A stretch of 64,000 nucleotides of DNA from Novosphingobium sp. RL4 (GTDB taxonomy: Bacteria; Pseudomonadota; Alphaproteobacteria; Sphingomonadales; Sphingomonadaceae). Below are positions 27,496 through 36,524 of this stretch, piece after piece (the stretch's first letter is position 1; every line of letters starts with the position of its first letter). Under the pieces are notes generated by a model. It was not told the DNA's origin. It made no database searches and worked only from the letters and a program-made list of their open reading frames with translations. The position numbers were made by a program, and so were the translations under genes. The stretch lies in contig NZ_CP141944.1 of NCBI RefSeq assembly GCF_035658495.1, positions 2,630,001-2,694,000 on the forward strand, read 5' to 3'.

Positions 27496-28485
27496 ATGGC
27501 CGGGCGCATGACTCAGGCCCTTCTTCACCGTCCGACCGGCCAAGGCGTTGCCATGGCTGCCCGCAAGATCTCGGAAATCCTGCCAAGAACGCCGCTTCTG
27601 CCGCTCGACGTCGATGGCCGCACGATCTGGTGCAAGGCCGAAAGCCTGCAGCCCGTCGGCGCATTCAAGATTCGCGGCGCCTGGCACCGTCTGACCGCCC
27701 TGACCGAAGAGGAACGCGCGCGCGGAGTCGTCGGCGTTTCCAGCGGCAATCATGCGCAGGGGGTCGCCTGGGCCGCACGCAGGCTGGGCATCGAAGCCAC
27801 CATCGTCATGCCGGTCGACGCGCCGGAAGTGAAACTTGCCAACACCCGCGCTCTGGGCGCCGAGGTCGTGCTCTACGACCGCCCCGGCGGCGAGGACCGT
27901 GACGAAGTGGCGGCCCGCCTGTGCGCCGCCCGGGGCGCTACGCTCGTCCACGCCTATGGCGATCCCTGGATCATCGAAGGCCAGGGCAGCACCGGGATCG
28001 AGATCGCCGCGCAAATGGCCGAACGCGGCCTCGCGGCGCCGGATCAGGTAGTGGCACCCTGCGGCGGCGGCGGCCTGACCGCCGGGCTCGCACTCGCCCT
28101 GCCGGATGCGGCAGTGATCCCCGTCGAGCCCGAAGGTTGGGACGACGTGTGCCGCAGCCTCGAAACCGGAACGATCTGCCGCGTCGGCGCCGATGCCCCG
28201 CCCACGCCCTGCGATGCACTGCAGACGCCCGGAACCTGGCCGATCAACTTCGAGATCCTTCGGGCGCGCTGCCCGTTCGGCCTCGTCGTCACCCCCGCCG
28301 AAATCCGCGCGGCGCAGCGCCTCGCCTTCGCGAAGCTGCGCCTCGTTATCGAACCCGGCGGCGCCGCGGCGCTGGCGGCGGTTCTGGCCGGCAGAACTCC
28401 TTCGGCGGAGCGTACTGCCATCGTGCTCTCGGGCGGCAATACCGACGCCCAGGCCTTCGCCAGAGTGCTTTCCGGAGCCGACTGA
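27496..28485 (+). CDS. Threonine/serine dehydratase (fold II PLP)
   Basis: A 329-residue PLP enzyme. The anchor is Lys58 in GAFKIRGA, SSGNHAQGVAW binds the substrate carboxylate, and CGGGGLTAGLA binds the PLP phosphate. Without a C-terminal ACT domain it resembles the catabolic or promiscuous threonine/serine dehydratases rather than biosynthetic IlvA. An ATG at 27508 is an equally good start. It begins 4 nt after btaB, perhaps by read-through. Serine racemase activity cannot be excluded. Confidence 0.85.
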   Translation: MAGRMTQALLHRPTGQGVAMAARKISEILPRTPLLPLDVDGRTIWCKAESLQPVGAFKIRGAWHRLTALTEEERARGVVGVSSGNHAQGVAWAARRLGIEATIVMPVDAPEVKLANTRALGAEVVLYDRPGGEDRDEVAARLCAARGATLVHAYGDPWIIEGQGSTGIEIAAQMAERGLAAPDQVVAPCGGGGLTAGLALALPDAAVIPVEPEGWDDVCRSLETGTICRVGADAPPTPCDALQTPGTWPINFEILRARCPFGLVVTPAEIRAAQRLAFAKLRLVIEPGGAAALAAVLAGRTPSAERTAIVLSGGNTDAQAFARVLSGAD

Positions 28486-28507
28486 CCCGAAAACCGGCAG
28501 GGCCGAT

Positions 28508-28533
28508 CGGTGCATTTTGAAACACTTGCACCG
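28508..28533. terminator. Hairpin after the dehydratase gene
   Basis: CGGTGCA (28508-28514) and TGCACCG (28527-28533) form a 7-bp stem with a 12-nt loop, 23 nt past the stop. There is no T-run, so termination is uncertain. Confidence 0.35.
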
Positions 28534-28611
28534 GAAAGCAAATTCTGGACGAACGACGCAACCTGAACTAATCTTGCGCGAACAGGGCAAGACACATTCG
28601 GGAGAAAACGC

Positions 28612-28842
28612 GTGAGCACCCGCAGTGAACCATTTTCCGCCATTTCGATGCGCTGGGCCTTCTTTGCGCTCGAAGCCGTTCTGGTCGTGGTCACCCTCGC
28701 GGCGCTTACCAACAACCTGCTCGATGCGGACTGGGGCCTGAGCTGGTCGACCTTCTTCGTGGGCATGATCGGAAGCTGCTGGGCGCTGGTGATCTACCAG
28801 CTGGTGTCCGCGCATGTATGCGGGCGCAGTACGGATTCCTGA
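28612..28842 (+). CDS. Small two-helix membrane protein, unknown
   Basis: A 76-residue protein beginning with GTG after GGGAG. Two hydrophobic segments (residues about 14-34 and 45-65) and a short Cys-containing tail are visible. No family is recognised. The good ribosome-binding site and codon pattern argue that it is real. It stands alone between a dehydratase and another small gene. Confidence 0.6.
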   Translation: MSTRSEPFSAISMRWAFFALEAVLVVVTLAALTNNLLDADWGLSWSTFFVGMIGSCWALVIYQLVSAHVCGRSTDS

Positions 28843-28883
28843 CGCCCCTTCGCGTCGGCCCCCGGTCCTGCTAGGGCGAGGCC

Positions 28884-29144
28884 ATGGATTTCGACGACCA
28901 GCTTCGCCGCTACTTCGGCACCGACGACCTTTCGACGATCGCTCCCAGCACGCTGGAAACCGGGATTGACCGGATGCGCGTCGATCTTGGCATGGAGAAG
29001 GACCGCAGCCGCCGTTTCGCGCTGTGGTCGTTGCTCTACCTGTTCAATGCCTCGCCCGACCTCGACGTCGCCTTCGACAACGAGGAAGACCGCAACGCCG
29101 CGCGGGACTTCATGGACATGATGGCCAAGGCCCAGGGAGAGTAA
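28884..29144 (+). CDS. Small conserved-looking acidic protein, unknown
   Basis: An 86-residue soluble protein rich in Asp and Glu. It reads DDQLRRYFGTDDLSTIAP at the start, then FALWSLLYLFNASPDLDVAF and an acidic helical tail, a layout that looks globular rather than random. No known motif or family is recognised. It is followed by a convergent RNA methyltransferase gene. Confidence 0.6.
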   Translation: MDFDDQLRRYFGTDDLSTIAPSTLETGIDRMRVDLGMEKDRSRRFALWSLLYLFNASPDLDVAFDNEEDRNAARDFMDMMAKAQGE

Positions 29145-29193
29145 GGAAGGGGGCGAGGCAGGGAGCCCCCTGCCCCGTCACCATGCGGACGGG

Positions 29194-30453
29194 CTATCTT
29201 TCGAAATAGCTCGCCAGTTCGACGTGGGTGGACCAGCGGAACTGGCCGACCGGACGCAGTTCGACCAGCCGGAACCCCGCCTCCACCAGCCGCGCGGCAT
29301 CGCGGGACCAGCTCGACGGGTTGCACGAGATATAGACCACCCGGTTCACCGTGGAATCGGCGATGCAATCCACCTGCTCGCGCGCACCGGCGCGGGGCGG
29401 ATCGAGCAGGACGGCGTCGAACTTGCTCAGTTCGTCAGGCTGGAGCGGATTGCGGAACAAGTCGCGGTGAGCGGAGAACACCGGCAATTGCGCCCGGTCC
29501 GCCGCGGTCTTGCAGGCGAGATGGGCATCGCGTGCAGCCTCTGCGGCCAGCACCTTGGTCTGCGGCCCGGCCAGCGCCAGCGCAAAGGTGCCCAGCCCCG
29601 AAAACAGGTCCGCGACCGTTGCTGCGCCCTCGAGCCAGCCGCGCGCGGCTTCGACCAGGGCCTGTTCGCCGTCGAGCGTGGCCTGAAGGAACGATCCCGG
29701 CGGGAACGGGACCTTGACGGGGCCGAGGCTCACCGTCACCGGTTCCGGCTCCCACACCGTCTCGAAGCCGTAGCCGCCGTCCATGGTGAGACGGGCGAGA
29801 CCGTACTGGCGCGAGAAATCGAGCATCGATTCGGTCGCCGAGAGCCCTTCGGCGGTGAGCCCCTTGACGCCGAGATCGACGCCCTGGTCAGTCAGCGTCA
29901 TCTCGATATCGGCGGCCATGCGCGCCTGCTGGTGCTTCGCGGGCTTGCCGGGCCTGCCGCCCTTCTTGGCGGGCGCCGCCTTGCCCATCATGATGAGCAG
30001 TTTGCGAAGCGGGCCGAGGATCGCGAACAGTTCCGGCGCCATGACCGGACATTCTTCCAGCTCCACCAGTCGGTGCGACTTGGCCTCGCGGAAGCCGATG
30101 ACCACGCGCCCGCCCGAGCTTTCCGCCCGCAACGACACGCGGCGGCGCGCGCCCGGCGGGGACAGGTAGGGCGGCGAGATCGCTTCCGCTCCCAGTTCCT
30201 GCGAGGCAGAGGCATTGGCCACGCGCGATCCCACGAAGTGTTCGAGGCTTTCCTCGTCGAGCTGTTGAAGCTGGCAGCCGCCGCAACGGCCGAAATGCTG
30301 GCAGGCGGGCTGCACATGATGCGGCCCCCATTCGAGCGTGCCGTCCTCGTGCAGGAGGTCGCCCGGTGCAGCGCCCCAGGCGAAGCGGCCGGATTCGGTA
30401 ACGCCATCGCCCTTGGAGGCGATGCGCAGGATTTCTTCTGTTCCAGTAGTCAC
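29194..30453 (-). CDS. RumA/RlmD-type 23S rRNA (uracil-5-)-methyltransferase
   Basis: Class I RNA m5U methyltransferase, 419 residues. An N-terminal [4Fe-4S] cluster is marked by Cys51, Cys57 and Cys60 (CQHFGRCGGC) plus a later Cys in LEECPVM. The SAM fold has LFSGLGTFALALA, and the catalytic nucleophile is in YISCNPSSW. It starts with GTG at 30453 overlapping the nnr stop (GTGA). Assignment to U747, U1939 or a tRNA target cannot be made from sequence alone. Confidence 0.88.
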   Translation of the reverse strand: MTTGTEEILRIASKGDGVTESGRFAWGAAPGDLLHEDGTLEWGPHHVQPACQHFGRCGGCQLQQLDEESLEHFVGSRVANASASQELGAEAISPPYLSPPGARRRVSLRAESSGGRVVIGFREAKSHRLVELEECPVMAPELFAILGPLRKLLIMMGKAAPAKKGGRPGKPAKHQQARMAADIEMTLTDQGVDLGVKGLTAEGLSATESMLDFSRQYGLARLTMDGGYGFETVWEPEPVTVSLGPVKVPFPPGSFLQATLDGEQALVEAARGWLEGAATVADLFSGLGTFALALAGPQTKVLAAEAARDAHLACKTAADRAQLPVFSAHRDLFRNPLQPDELSKFDAVLLDPPRAGAREQVDCIADSTVNRVVYISCNPSSWSRDAARLVEAGFRLVELRPVGQFRWSTHVELASYFER

Positions 30454-31856
30454 AGGCAGGCCGCTAGCGCAGCCGGGACCATTTGTCCAAGCTGACCGGC
30501 AGTAAAGGCAGGCGAAGCGCGCCGCGCCGCCTCTCCATGAAGCCACACGCCCTCGCAGGCGGCCGCGAAAGCTTCGGTTCCGGCAGTCAGACGGCTGGCG
30601 ATGCACCCGGCCAGCACGTCACCCGTTCCCGCAGTCGAAAGCCAGGAACTGGCACGGGGGGCGCAGGCGATCCGGCCGTCCGGCGCGGCGATCACGGTGT
30701 CAGGGCCCTTGGCCACCACGACCATGCCCCCTGCCCTCGCCAGCGCCAGCGCGCGGCCGGGCTTGCTTCCGCTTCCCTCGCAGCCGAACGCCCGTTCAAG
30801 AGCCAGCAGTTCGCCTTCGTGCGGCGTCGCCACTGTGGCGGCCTTGCGCTCGGCAAGCAGGCGCGGCGTCAGCAGGATCAGCGCATCGGCATCGATCACC
30901 GCAGGAACCGGATCGGCCAGGGCAATGGCGAGCCGCTCCCGCGCCAGACTGTCACGCCCCAGCCCCGGCCCTACCAGAACGGCGGTATTGCGGTCATCCA
31001 CGAGCACATCGACCAGCTTGCCCTGATCGACCACGAGGTCCGCAGGGACGTTACGCTTGCTGTCCGCGAAGAGTTTGACGTAGCCCGCCCCGGCGCCCTG
31101 CGCGGCAAGGCTGGCCAGCACCGCTGCGCCAGGCATCGCTCCGCCGACAACCGCAAGAAGCCCGCGCCGGTACTTGTGCGCGTCGGCCGCCGGAGCCGCG
31201 AGGCGAGGCTTGGCCACGGCCGATGCAGCCCCTTCCACCGGCGCGACGCCGATCGGCACCAGGCGCAGCGCGCCCATGGCGGCAGCGGAAGGCATCAGGA
31301 AATGCGCGTATTTCCAGGCGCCCAGCGCGATCGTGAGGTCATAGTCCGGGAGCGACGGATTCAGCGCCATGCCGGTATCGGATTGCACGCCGCTCGGCAG
31401 GTCCACGGCCACCCGGTGATGATGTGCATTCGCCAGCCGCGTGAGCAGCGCCAGGTCGCCTGCCGAAAGCGGACGGGTCAGCCCGCTGCCATAGAGGCAA
31501 TCGACGAAGACATCGGCAGGTGTCTCCGGCCCAGACACCGCGCCCTGATAAAGCTTTCGCGCATGGACCGCCGCCGCGCTCTTCGGATCGGCGCCGGCAA
31601 CGACAGTGACATGGCCGCCACGCTCGCGGATGGCCTCGGCCAGAACGTAACCGTCACCGCCATTGTTGCCCGGACCGCAGAGCACAGTGACCTTGCGCCC
31701 CGCGCAGATCCGCCAGATCCATTCCGCCGCGCCCCGCCCCGCGATCTGCATCAGCGCATCGACCGACGACCCTGCTGCGATCAGTGCCTCTTCCGCCCGC
31801 CGCATCTGCGCAACGGTGAGAATCTGGTCAGCGTGAAGGCTCTGGATTTGCGGCAT
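30450..31856 (-). CDS. nnr: Bifunctional NAD(P)H-hydrate epimerase / ADP-dependent dehydratase
   Basis: Repairs damaged NAD(P)HX. The N-terminal YjeF epimerase domain (LCGPGNNGGDGYVLAEAI, near residues 60-77; VDLPSGV) is joined to a C-terminal ribokinase-like dehydratase (VGPGLGRDS, DADAL, ATPHEGE, and STAGTGDVLAG with the catalytic Asp). The length, 468 residues, fits the fused form. The upstream lipoprotein gene overlaps its start by 29 nt and the downstream methyltransferase overlaps its stop by 4 nt. Confidence 0.94.
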   Translation of the reverse strand: MPQIQSLHADQILTVAQMRRAEEALIAAGSSVDALMQIAGRGAAEWIWRICAGRKVTVLCGPGNNGGDGYVLAEAIRERGGHVTVVAGADPKSAAAVHARKLYQGAVSGPETPADVFVDCLYGSGLTRPLSAGDLALLTRLANAHHHRVAVDLPSGVQSDTGMALNPSLPDYDLTIALGAWKYAHFLMPSAAAMGALRLVPIGVAPVEGAASAVAKPRLAAPAADAHKYRRGLLAVVGGAMPGAAVLASLAAQGAGAGYVKLFADSKRNVPADLVVDQGKLVDVLVDDRNTAVLVGPGLGRDSLARERLAIALADPVPAVIDADALILLTPRLLAERKAATVATPHEGELLALERAFGCEGSGSKPGRALALARAGGMVVVAKGPDTVIAAPDGRIACAPRASSWLSTAGTGDVLAGCIASRLTAGTEAFAAACEGVWLHGEAARRASPAFTAGQLGQMVPAALAACL

Positions 31857-32205
31857 GGGGCTTCCTCGTCACCGGGAACAGGTAGCGGTCCGCCCCGACG
31901 CTGACGTCGAGCCGTTCACCTTCCAGCCTTGTTACCGCCACTTGCGCCCCATCGGCAACCGCAAGGCCGCTGCCGTCTGTCATGACGGTGAAACGCCGGA
32001 AGGCGCCGTCGGGGTGGTGGACCACGAGAACGAGCGTTCCCCCTTCTTCCGACCGCTCGACCGCGCAAACCGGTTTCAGTTCGGCGGAACCGCCCACGGC
32101 GCAGGAGACAGGCTCGCCGCCTTCGGCGACATTCGGCGCCTCGTGCCGCGACGAGCAGGCGGCAAGAGCGAGGATGAAGACGAAACCGGGAAGCGAGCGT
32201 GCCAT
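31828..32205 (-). CDS. Small lipoprotein, unknown
   Basis: A 125-residue exported protein. The N-terminus MARSLPGFVFILALAAC ends in a lipobox (LAAC), the mature part is mostly beta-like with two further Cys, and the C-terminus is polar. The start at 32205 gives a proper signal peptide; the frame is open to 32250. It overlaps nnr by 29 nt, so the two are probably co-transcribed. Function unknown. Confidence 0.65.
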   Translation of the reverse strand: MARSLPGFVFILALAACSSRHEAPNVAEGGEPVSCAVGGSAELKPVCAVERSEEGGTLVLVVHHPDGAFRRFTVMTDGSGLAVADGAQVAVTRLEGERLDVSVGADRYLFPVTRKPHAANPEPSR

Positions 32206-32330
32206 GCCGCCGGCTAAAAGGACTTTCCCGCCGACATCAAGCCTCTGCACGGCGCAGCCCGAGAATGGGACACTTAACGCGGCCCGCGCGTGATGTTACG
32301 CTGGAGCATAATCTACCGAGGGAGAGCACT

Positions 32331-32606
32331 ATGCCGCTGATCGAACGCGCAGCAAGGGCGCTGGCGAAGGCTGAACACGGAACGGATGACTGGAATGGCC
32401 TTACCGCGAAAGATCGCGAGCAGTTCAAGGCGACCGCGCGGGAAGTGGTAAAGGCGCTGCGGGTTCCCACGCCGGGCATGTGCCTTGCCGGCGAACATCT
32501 GCTCAAGAAGGATCGTGGCCTTACCGTCAACGTCGCCGACGTTCACGATGCATGGCAGAACATGGTTGACGAGGCTGTCCGCCTCTACCCTGTCAGCGAC
32601 GGTTAA
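32331..32606 (+). CDS. Small soluble protein, unknown
   Basis: A 91-residue protein after GGGAGAGCACT and ATG. It reads as three helices (IERAARALAKAEHG, REQFKATAREVVKAL, VHDAWQNMVDEAVRLY) with one Cys. The strong ribosome-binding site and typical composition suggest a real gene. Nothing links it to its neighbours. Confidence 0.6.
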   Translation: MPLIERAARALAKAEHGTDDWNGLTAKDREQFKATAREVVKALRVPTPGMCLAGEHLLKKDRGLTVNVADVHDAWQNMVDEAVRLYPVSDG

Positions 32607-32774
32607 CCGGCGCAGTTCCCCAGCCTCAGTTCCCCCGCCTTTCATCGCGAGCAATCCGGAGCGGCGCATGACCGGCTCCGGATCGCGTTGCCATGCTTGC
32701 AGTGACGACAGGGAGCGGACCGTCCGAGGATGCGGCCGAAAGCGCCACGCACCCTCGGCCGGCTTCCTCGAACC

Positions 32775-34631
32775 TTACTTCCGCTTGAGCTGGGTCACGT
32801 CGCGCACGGCACCACGGGCAGCGCTGGTCGTCATCGCGGCATAGGCCTGGAGCGCGGCCGAGACCTTGCGAGGACGCGGATGGACCGGCGACCATGCGTC
32901 GGCTCCGCGCGCTTCCTGCTGGGCCCGGCGATGGGCCAGAACCTCGTCCGAGACCGCGAGGTGAATGGTGCGACCGGGGATATCGATCTCGATGGTGTCG
33001 CCGTTCTCGACGAGACCGATGGCGCCGCCTTCCGCCGCTTCCGGCGAGGCATGTCCGATCGAGAGACCGGAAGTACCGCCCGAGAAACGACCGTCGGTCA
33101 GCAGCGCGCAGGCTTTGCCGAGGCCCTTCGACTTCAGGTAGCTGGTCGGGTAGAGCATTTCCTGCATGCCCGGCCCCCCGCGCGGTCCTTCGTAGCGGAT
33201 CACCACGACATCGCCCGCAGCCACCTGGCCGCCGAGAATCCCCGCAACGGCGGCATCCTGCGATTCGTAGACGCGCGCAGTGCCGGTGAACTTGAGGATG
33301 CTGTCATCCACGCCCGCCGTCTTCACGATGCAGCCGTCAGCAGCGATATTGCCGTAGAGCACCGCAAGGCCGCCGTCCTGGCTGAAGGCATGTTCCTTCG
33401 AACGGATGACGCCGTGCTCACGGTCGAGGTCGAGGTCGTCCCAGCGGCGGCTCTGGCTGAACGCGGTCTGGGTCGGCACGCCGCCCGGCGCGGCCTTGAA
33501 GAACTCCTGCACCGAAGGCGAATTGGTGCGCGAGATATCCCAGTGGTTGAGCGCGTCGCCAAGCGACTTGCTGTGCACCGTCGGCAGGTCAGAGTTGAGC
33601 AGGCCGGCGCGGTCGAGCTGGCCGAGGATCGCCATGATGCCGCCGGCGCGGTGGACGTCTTCCATGTGGACGTCGTTCTTGGCCGGCGCGACCTTGGAAA
33701 GGCACGGCACCTTGCGGCTGAGACGGTCGATGTCCTCCATCGTGAAGTCCACGCCCGCTTCCACGGCAGCCGCCAGCAGGTGAAGCACGGTATTGGTCGA
33801 TCCGCCCATGGCGATATCGAGGCTCATGGCGTTTTCGAAAGCGCCGAAGCTGGCGATGTTGCGCGGCAGCGCGGATTCGTCTTCCTGCTCGTAATAGCGG
33901 CGGCACAGGTCCACGACGAGACGGCCTGCTTCGAGGAACAGTCGCTGACGGTCGGAGTGGGTCGCCAGCGTCGAGCCGTTACCCGGCAGCGACAGGCCCA
34001 GCGCTTCGGTCAGGCAGTTCATCGAGTTTGCAGTGAACATGCCCGAGCACGAACCGCACGTGGGGCAGGCCGAACGCTCGATCGCCTTCACTTCCTCGTC
34101 GGTGTAGCTCTCGTCGGCGGCGGCGACCATGGCATCGACCAGATCGAGCGCCTGCTCCTTGCCGCGCAGCACGACCTTGCCCGCTTCCATCGGCCCGCCC
34201 GAAACGAACACGACCGGGATGTTGATGCGCAGCGCGGCCATCAGCATCCCCGGCGTGATCTTGTCACAGTTGGAGATGCAGACCATGGCGTCGGCGCAGT
34301 GGGCATTGACCATGTATTCCACGCTGTCGGCGATCAGGTCGCGGCTGGGCAGCGAATAGAGCATGCCGTCATGGCCCATCGCGATGCCGTCATCGACCGC
34401 GATGGTGTTGAATTCCTTGGCGACGCCGCCCGCAGCCTCGATCTCGCGGGCAACCATCTGGCCCAGGTCCTTCAGGTGGACGTGGCCGGGCACGAACTGC
34501 GTGAACGAGTTCACCACCGCGATGATCGGCTTGCCGAAGTCCGCATCCTTCATGCCCGTCGCGCGCCAGAGGCCACGCGCGCCCGCCATATTGCGGCCAT
34601 GGGTGGAAGTGCGGGAACGATAGGCGGGCAT
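32775..34631 (-). CDS. ilvD: Dihydroxy-acid dehydratase
   Basis: Fe-S enzyme of isoleucine, valine and pantothenate synthesis, 618 residues, usual length. Signature 1 is [12 protein letters not shown] near residue 122, and [20 protein letters not shown] holds further cluster Cys near residue 195. Start at 34631 ([20 protein letters not shown]) is the family N-terminus. A 34632-34810 gap upstream separates it from the N-formylglutamate gene. Confidence 0.95.
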   Translation of the reverse strand: MPAYRSRTSTHGRNMAGARGLWRATGMKDADFGKPIIAVVNSFTQFVPGHVHLKDLGQMVAREIEAAGGVAKEFNTIAVDDGIAMGHDGMLYSLPSRDLIADSVEYMVNAHCADAMVCISNCDKITPGMLMAALRINIPVVFVSGGPMEAGKVVLRGKEQALDLVDAMVAAADESYTDEEVKAIERSACPTCGSCSGMFTANSMNCLTEALGLSLPGNGSTLATHSDRQRLFLEAGRLVVDLCRRYYEQEDESALPRNIASFGAFENAMSLDIAMGGSTNTVLHLLAAAVEAGVDFTMEDIDRLSRKVPCLSKVAPAKNDVHMEDVHRAGGIMAILGQLDRAGLLNSDLPTVHSKSLGDALNHWDISRTNSPSVQEFFKAAPGGVPTQTAFSQSRRWDDLDLDREHGVIRSKEHAFSQDGGLAVLYGNIAADGCIVKTAGVDDSILKFTGTARVYESQDAAVAGILGGQVAAGDVVVIRYEGPRGGPGMQEMLYPTSYLKSKGLGKACALLTDGRFSGGTSGLSIGHASPEAAEGGAIGLVENGDTIEIDIPGRTIHLAVSDEVLAHRRAQQEARGADAWSPVHPRPRKVSAALQAYAAMTTSAARGAVRDVTQLKRK

Positions 34632-34810
34632 TGTGCGAACTCCGGGATACAGGGGCGCGACTATACGCCCTTTGCGCCGGCCCCTACACTGCGAACTGCG
34701 CCGCAGCAATGGGGAGTGAGACATTTTCTTTCGCAAATGCCATAAAGATTGTTTTATTGGTTCAAGGGCCAAGCAGGTTTTCGAATTTCACCCTGCCCGA
34801 TGCCGCCCCC

Positions 34811-35530
34811 TCACAGCCGTTCGACCACGCCTGCGCAAAGCCGCGTCATCCGCTCGGCCCAGAGCGCCTGCCCGGCCTCGTCCGCAATCTGGTCCTGCCG
34901 GATCTCGATGCTGAGGTAGGGCCGCCCATGCGCCTCGGCATGGCGGTTCATGGAGGCGTTCAGTATCCGTCCCGAGTAAGGCTCCTGATCGCCCACCGTC
35001 AGGCCGTCCGCCTCCAGCAGCGCAATGGCGATGCGCGCCGCGCGGTCATCCTGGTTGTAGAGGATGCCGATCTCCCAGGGCCGCGGCTTGTCGCACGTTG
35101 CCAGGCCCGGCGTGAAGCTGTGAAGCGAAACGATCAGTGCAGGCTCGGCAGATTCCAGCATTTCTTCGAGAGCGGTGTGATAAGGGGCAAAGTATTCCGC
35201 CACGCGTGCGGCGCGGCCATCGTCACCGATCATGTTGCCGGGGATCGCGTAGCCGTCCGAAACGACCGGGAACATGCCGGGCATCCCGATATCGCGGTTC
35301 AGATCGCAGACGAGGCGGCTGATCCCGGCAAGCCATGCCGAAGTGCCCGCCTCCGTCATCCTCTCCGCCACGGCGGCGACGCCGATGTCGATGGCGATGT
35401 GCTGGTTCATCAGATCCGCGGGAATGCCGAGGTCGATTCCGTCTGGCACATGGTTCGAGGCATGGTCGGCGATGACGACGATGCCGCCTTCCACGGGTTT
35501 GCCAAGCAACTTGTAGAGTTCGGTTTTCAT
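34811..35530 (-). CDS. N-formylglutamate amidohydrolase
   Basis: Hydrolyses N-formyl-L-glutamate or related N-acyl amides, 239 residues from the ATG at 35530. Visible are IADHASNHVP near residue 20, an active-site-like LVCDLNRD and SLHSFTPG. The alternative ATG at 35569 overlaps ispE by 28 nt and is less likely. It follows ispE by 11 nt. No histidine catabolism genes are nearby, so its substrate in this organism is uncertain. Confidence 0.82.
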   Translation of the reverse strand: MKTELYKLLGKPVEGGIVVIADHASNHVPDGIDLGIPADLMNQHIAIDIGVAAVAERMTEAGTSAWLAGISRLVCDLNRDIGMPGMFPVVSDGYAIPGNMIGDDGRAARVAEYFAPYHTALEEMLESAEPALIVSLHSFTPGLATCDKPRPWEIGILYNQDDRAARIAIALLEADGLTVGDQEPYSGRILNASMNRHAEAHGRPYLSIEIRQDQIADEAGQALWAERMTRLCAGVVERL

Positions 35531-35541
35531 CGCAGGGGCTT

Positions 35542-36354
35542 TCAACGCAATTTCCCGGATAGTTGCCACCAGTCGGGGTGTTCCGCCGCGATGCTTGCGG
35601 CAGCATCGCTTAAGGCTTCCTGACTCTCATAGAGCGCAAAACACGTTGCGCCGGAGCCTGACATGCGCGCGAGGAACGGCCCGGTATCGCGCAAGGCCGC
35701 CAAGACATCGGCGATAACCGGGCAGATGGCGATGGCCGGTCCTTCCAGGTCGTTGCGCCCGCCCTGGGCGATCTCGCGCAGGGTTCCGCCCGGCATCGGG
35801 CCGCGGTCTACGCCGTCCCACGCCTTGAACACCGGCCCGGTAGGCACCGGCGCGCGGGGATTGACCAGCAGCACCGGGCATCCGGCAAGGTCGTTTTCGG
35901 AGACTTCGGCAAGATCGGTGCCGGTGCCGGTGCCGATGCAGGGCCGCGAAAGCACGCAGGCGGGCACGTCGGCGCCCAGCCTTGCGGCGCGCTCATGCCA
36001 GTCGTCCGGGAGGCCATGAGCGCGTTCGATCATGCGGAATATGGCGCCTGCATCGGCGGAGCCCCCGCCCAGCCCTGCCGCCACGGGCAGGCGCTTTTCG
36101 AGGTCGACCGACCATCCCTTGCCATGCGGCAGCGCTGTCAGGGCCTTGGCGACGATGTTGCCGAGCGGGTCGTCGATCTTCCCTGCAAACTCGCCGTGCG
36201 TGGCAAGGCGATCCACCTCGGCGGGCGCCGCCGCCAGTTCGTCTCCCGCATCGACGAAGGCGAACAGGGTTTCCAGCTCGTGATAGCCATCCTCGCGTCG
36301 CCTGCGGACATGGAGGGCGAGGTTGATCTTGGCATAGGCAGTTTCGGTCAGCAT
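35542..36354 (-). CDS. ispE: 4-diphosphocytidyl-2-C-methyl-D-erythritol kinase
   Basis: GHMP kinase of the non-mevalonate isoprenoid pathway, 270 residues. AYAKINLALHV opens the protein, the ATP loop is PVAAGLGGGSADAGA near residue 89, and MSGSGATCFAL is the C-terminal GHMP motif. The ATG at 36354 is preferred; another in frame at 36366 is close. In sphingomonads this pathway feeds carotenoid and quinone synthesis (general knowledge). Confidence 0.94.
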   Translation of the reverse strand: MLTETAYAKINLALHVRRRREDGYHELETLFAFVDAGDELAAAPAEVDRLATHGEFAGKIDDPLGNIVAKALTALPHGKGWSVDLEKRLPVAAGLGGGSADAGAIFRMIERAHGLPDDWHERAARLGADVPACVLSRPCIGTGTGTDLAEVSENDLAGCPVLLVNPRAPVPTGPVFKAWDGVDRGPMPGGTLREIAQGGRNDLEGPAIAICPVIADVLAALRDTGPFLARMSGSGATCFALYESQEALSDAAASIAAEHPDWWQLSGKLR

Positions 36355-36432
36355 CGCTCCGTCCATGGCGCGAGGCGAGCCCAGAGGCAAGGCGAGCGTT
36401 GGCCTTCCCACCCCTCGTTGCAAACCGGGGAA

Positions 36433-36463
36433 CCGTCACCCTGAACCCGTTTCAGGGTGACGG
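36433..36463. repeat. REP-like intergenic palindrome
   Basis: A perfect 13-bp inverted repeat, CCGTCACCCTGAA (36433-36445) and TTCAGGGTGACGG (36451-36463), with a 5-nt loop, lies between ETF-QO and ispE. From memory, palindromes of this CACCCTGAA type recur between genes in many sphingomonad genomes. Only this copy was noticed in the window. Confidence 0.55.
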
Positions 36464-36524
36464 GAGAAATCGGCGGCAATCAGATTCCGAACCGGGAAAG
36501 GGCGCTGCCCTTCCCTCATTCCGA

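Noticed and set aside
32730..34745. A 671-codon plus-strand frame opposite ilvD
   Set aside because: ilvD is certain; the antisense frame has no known motif.
36433..36463. The palindrome as an intrinsic terminator of ETF-QO or ispE
   Set aside because: It has no T-run and lies upstream of ETF-QO's 3' end by strand, so a dispersed repeat explains it better.
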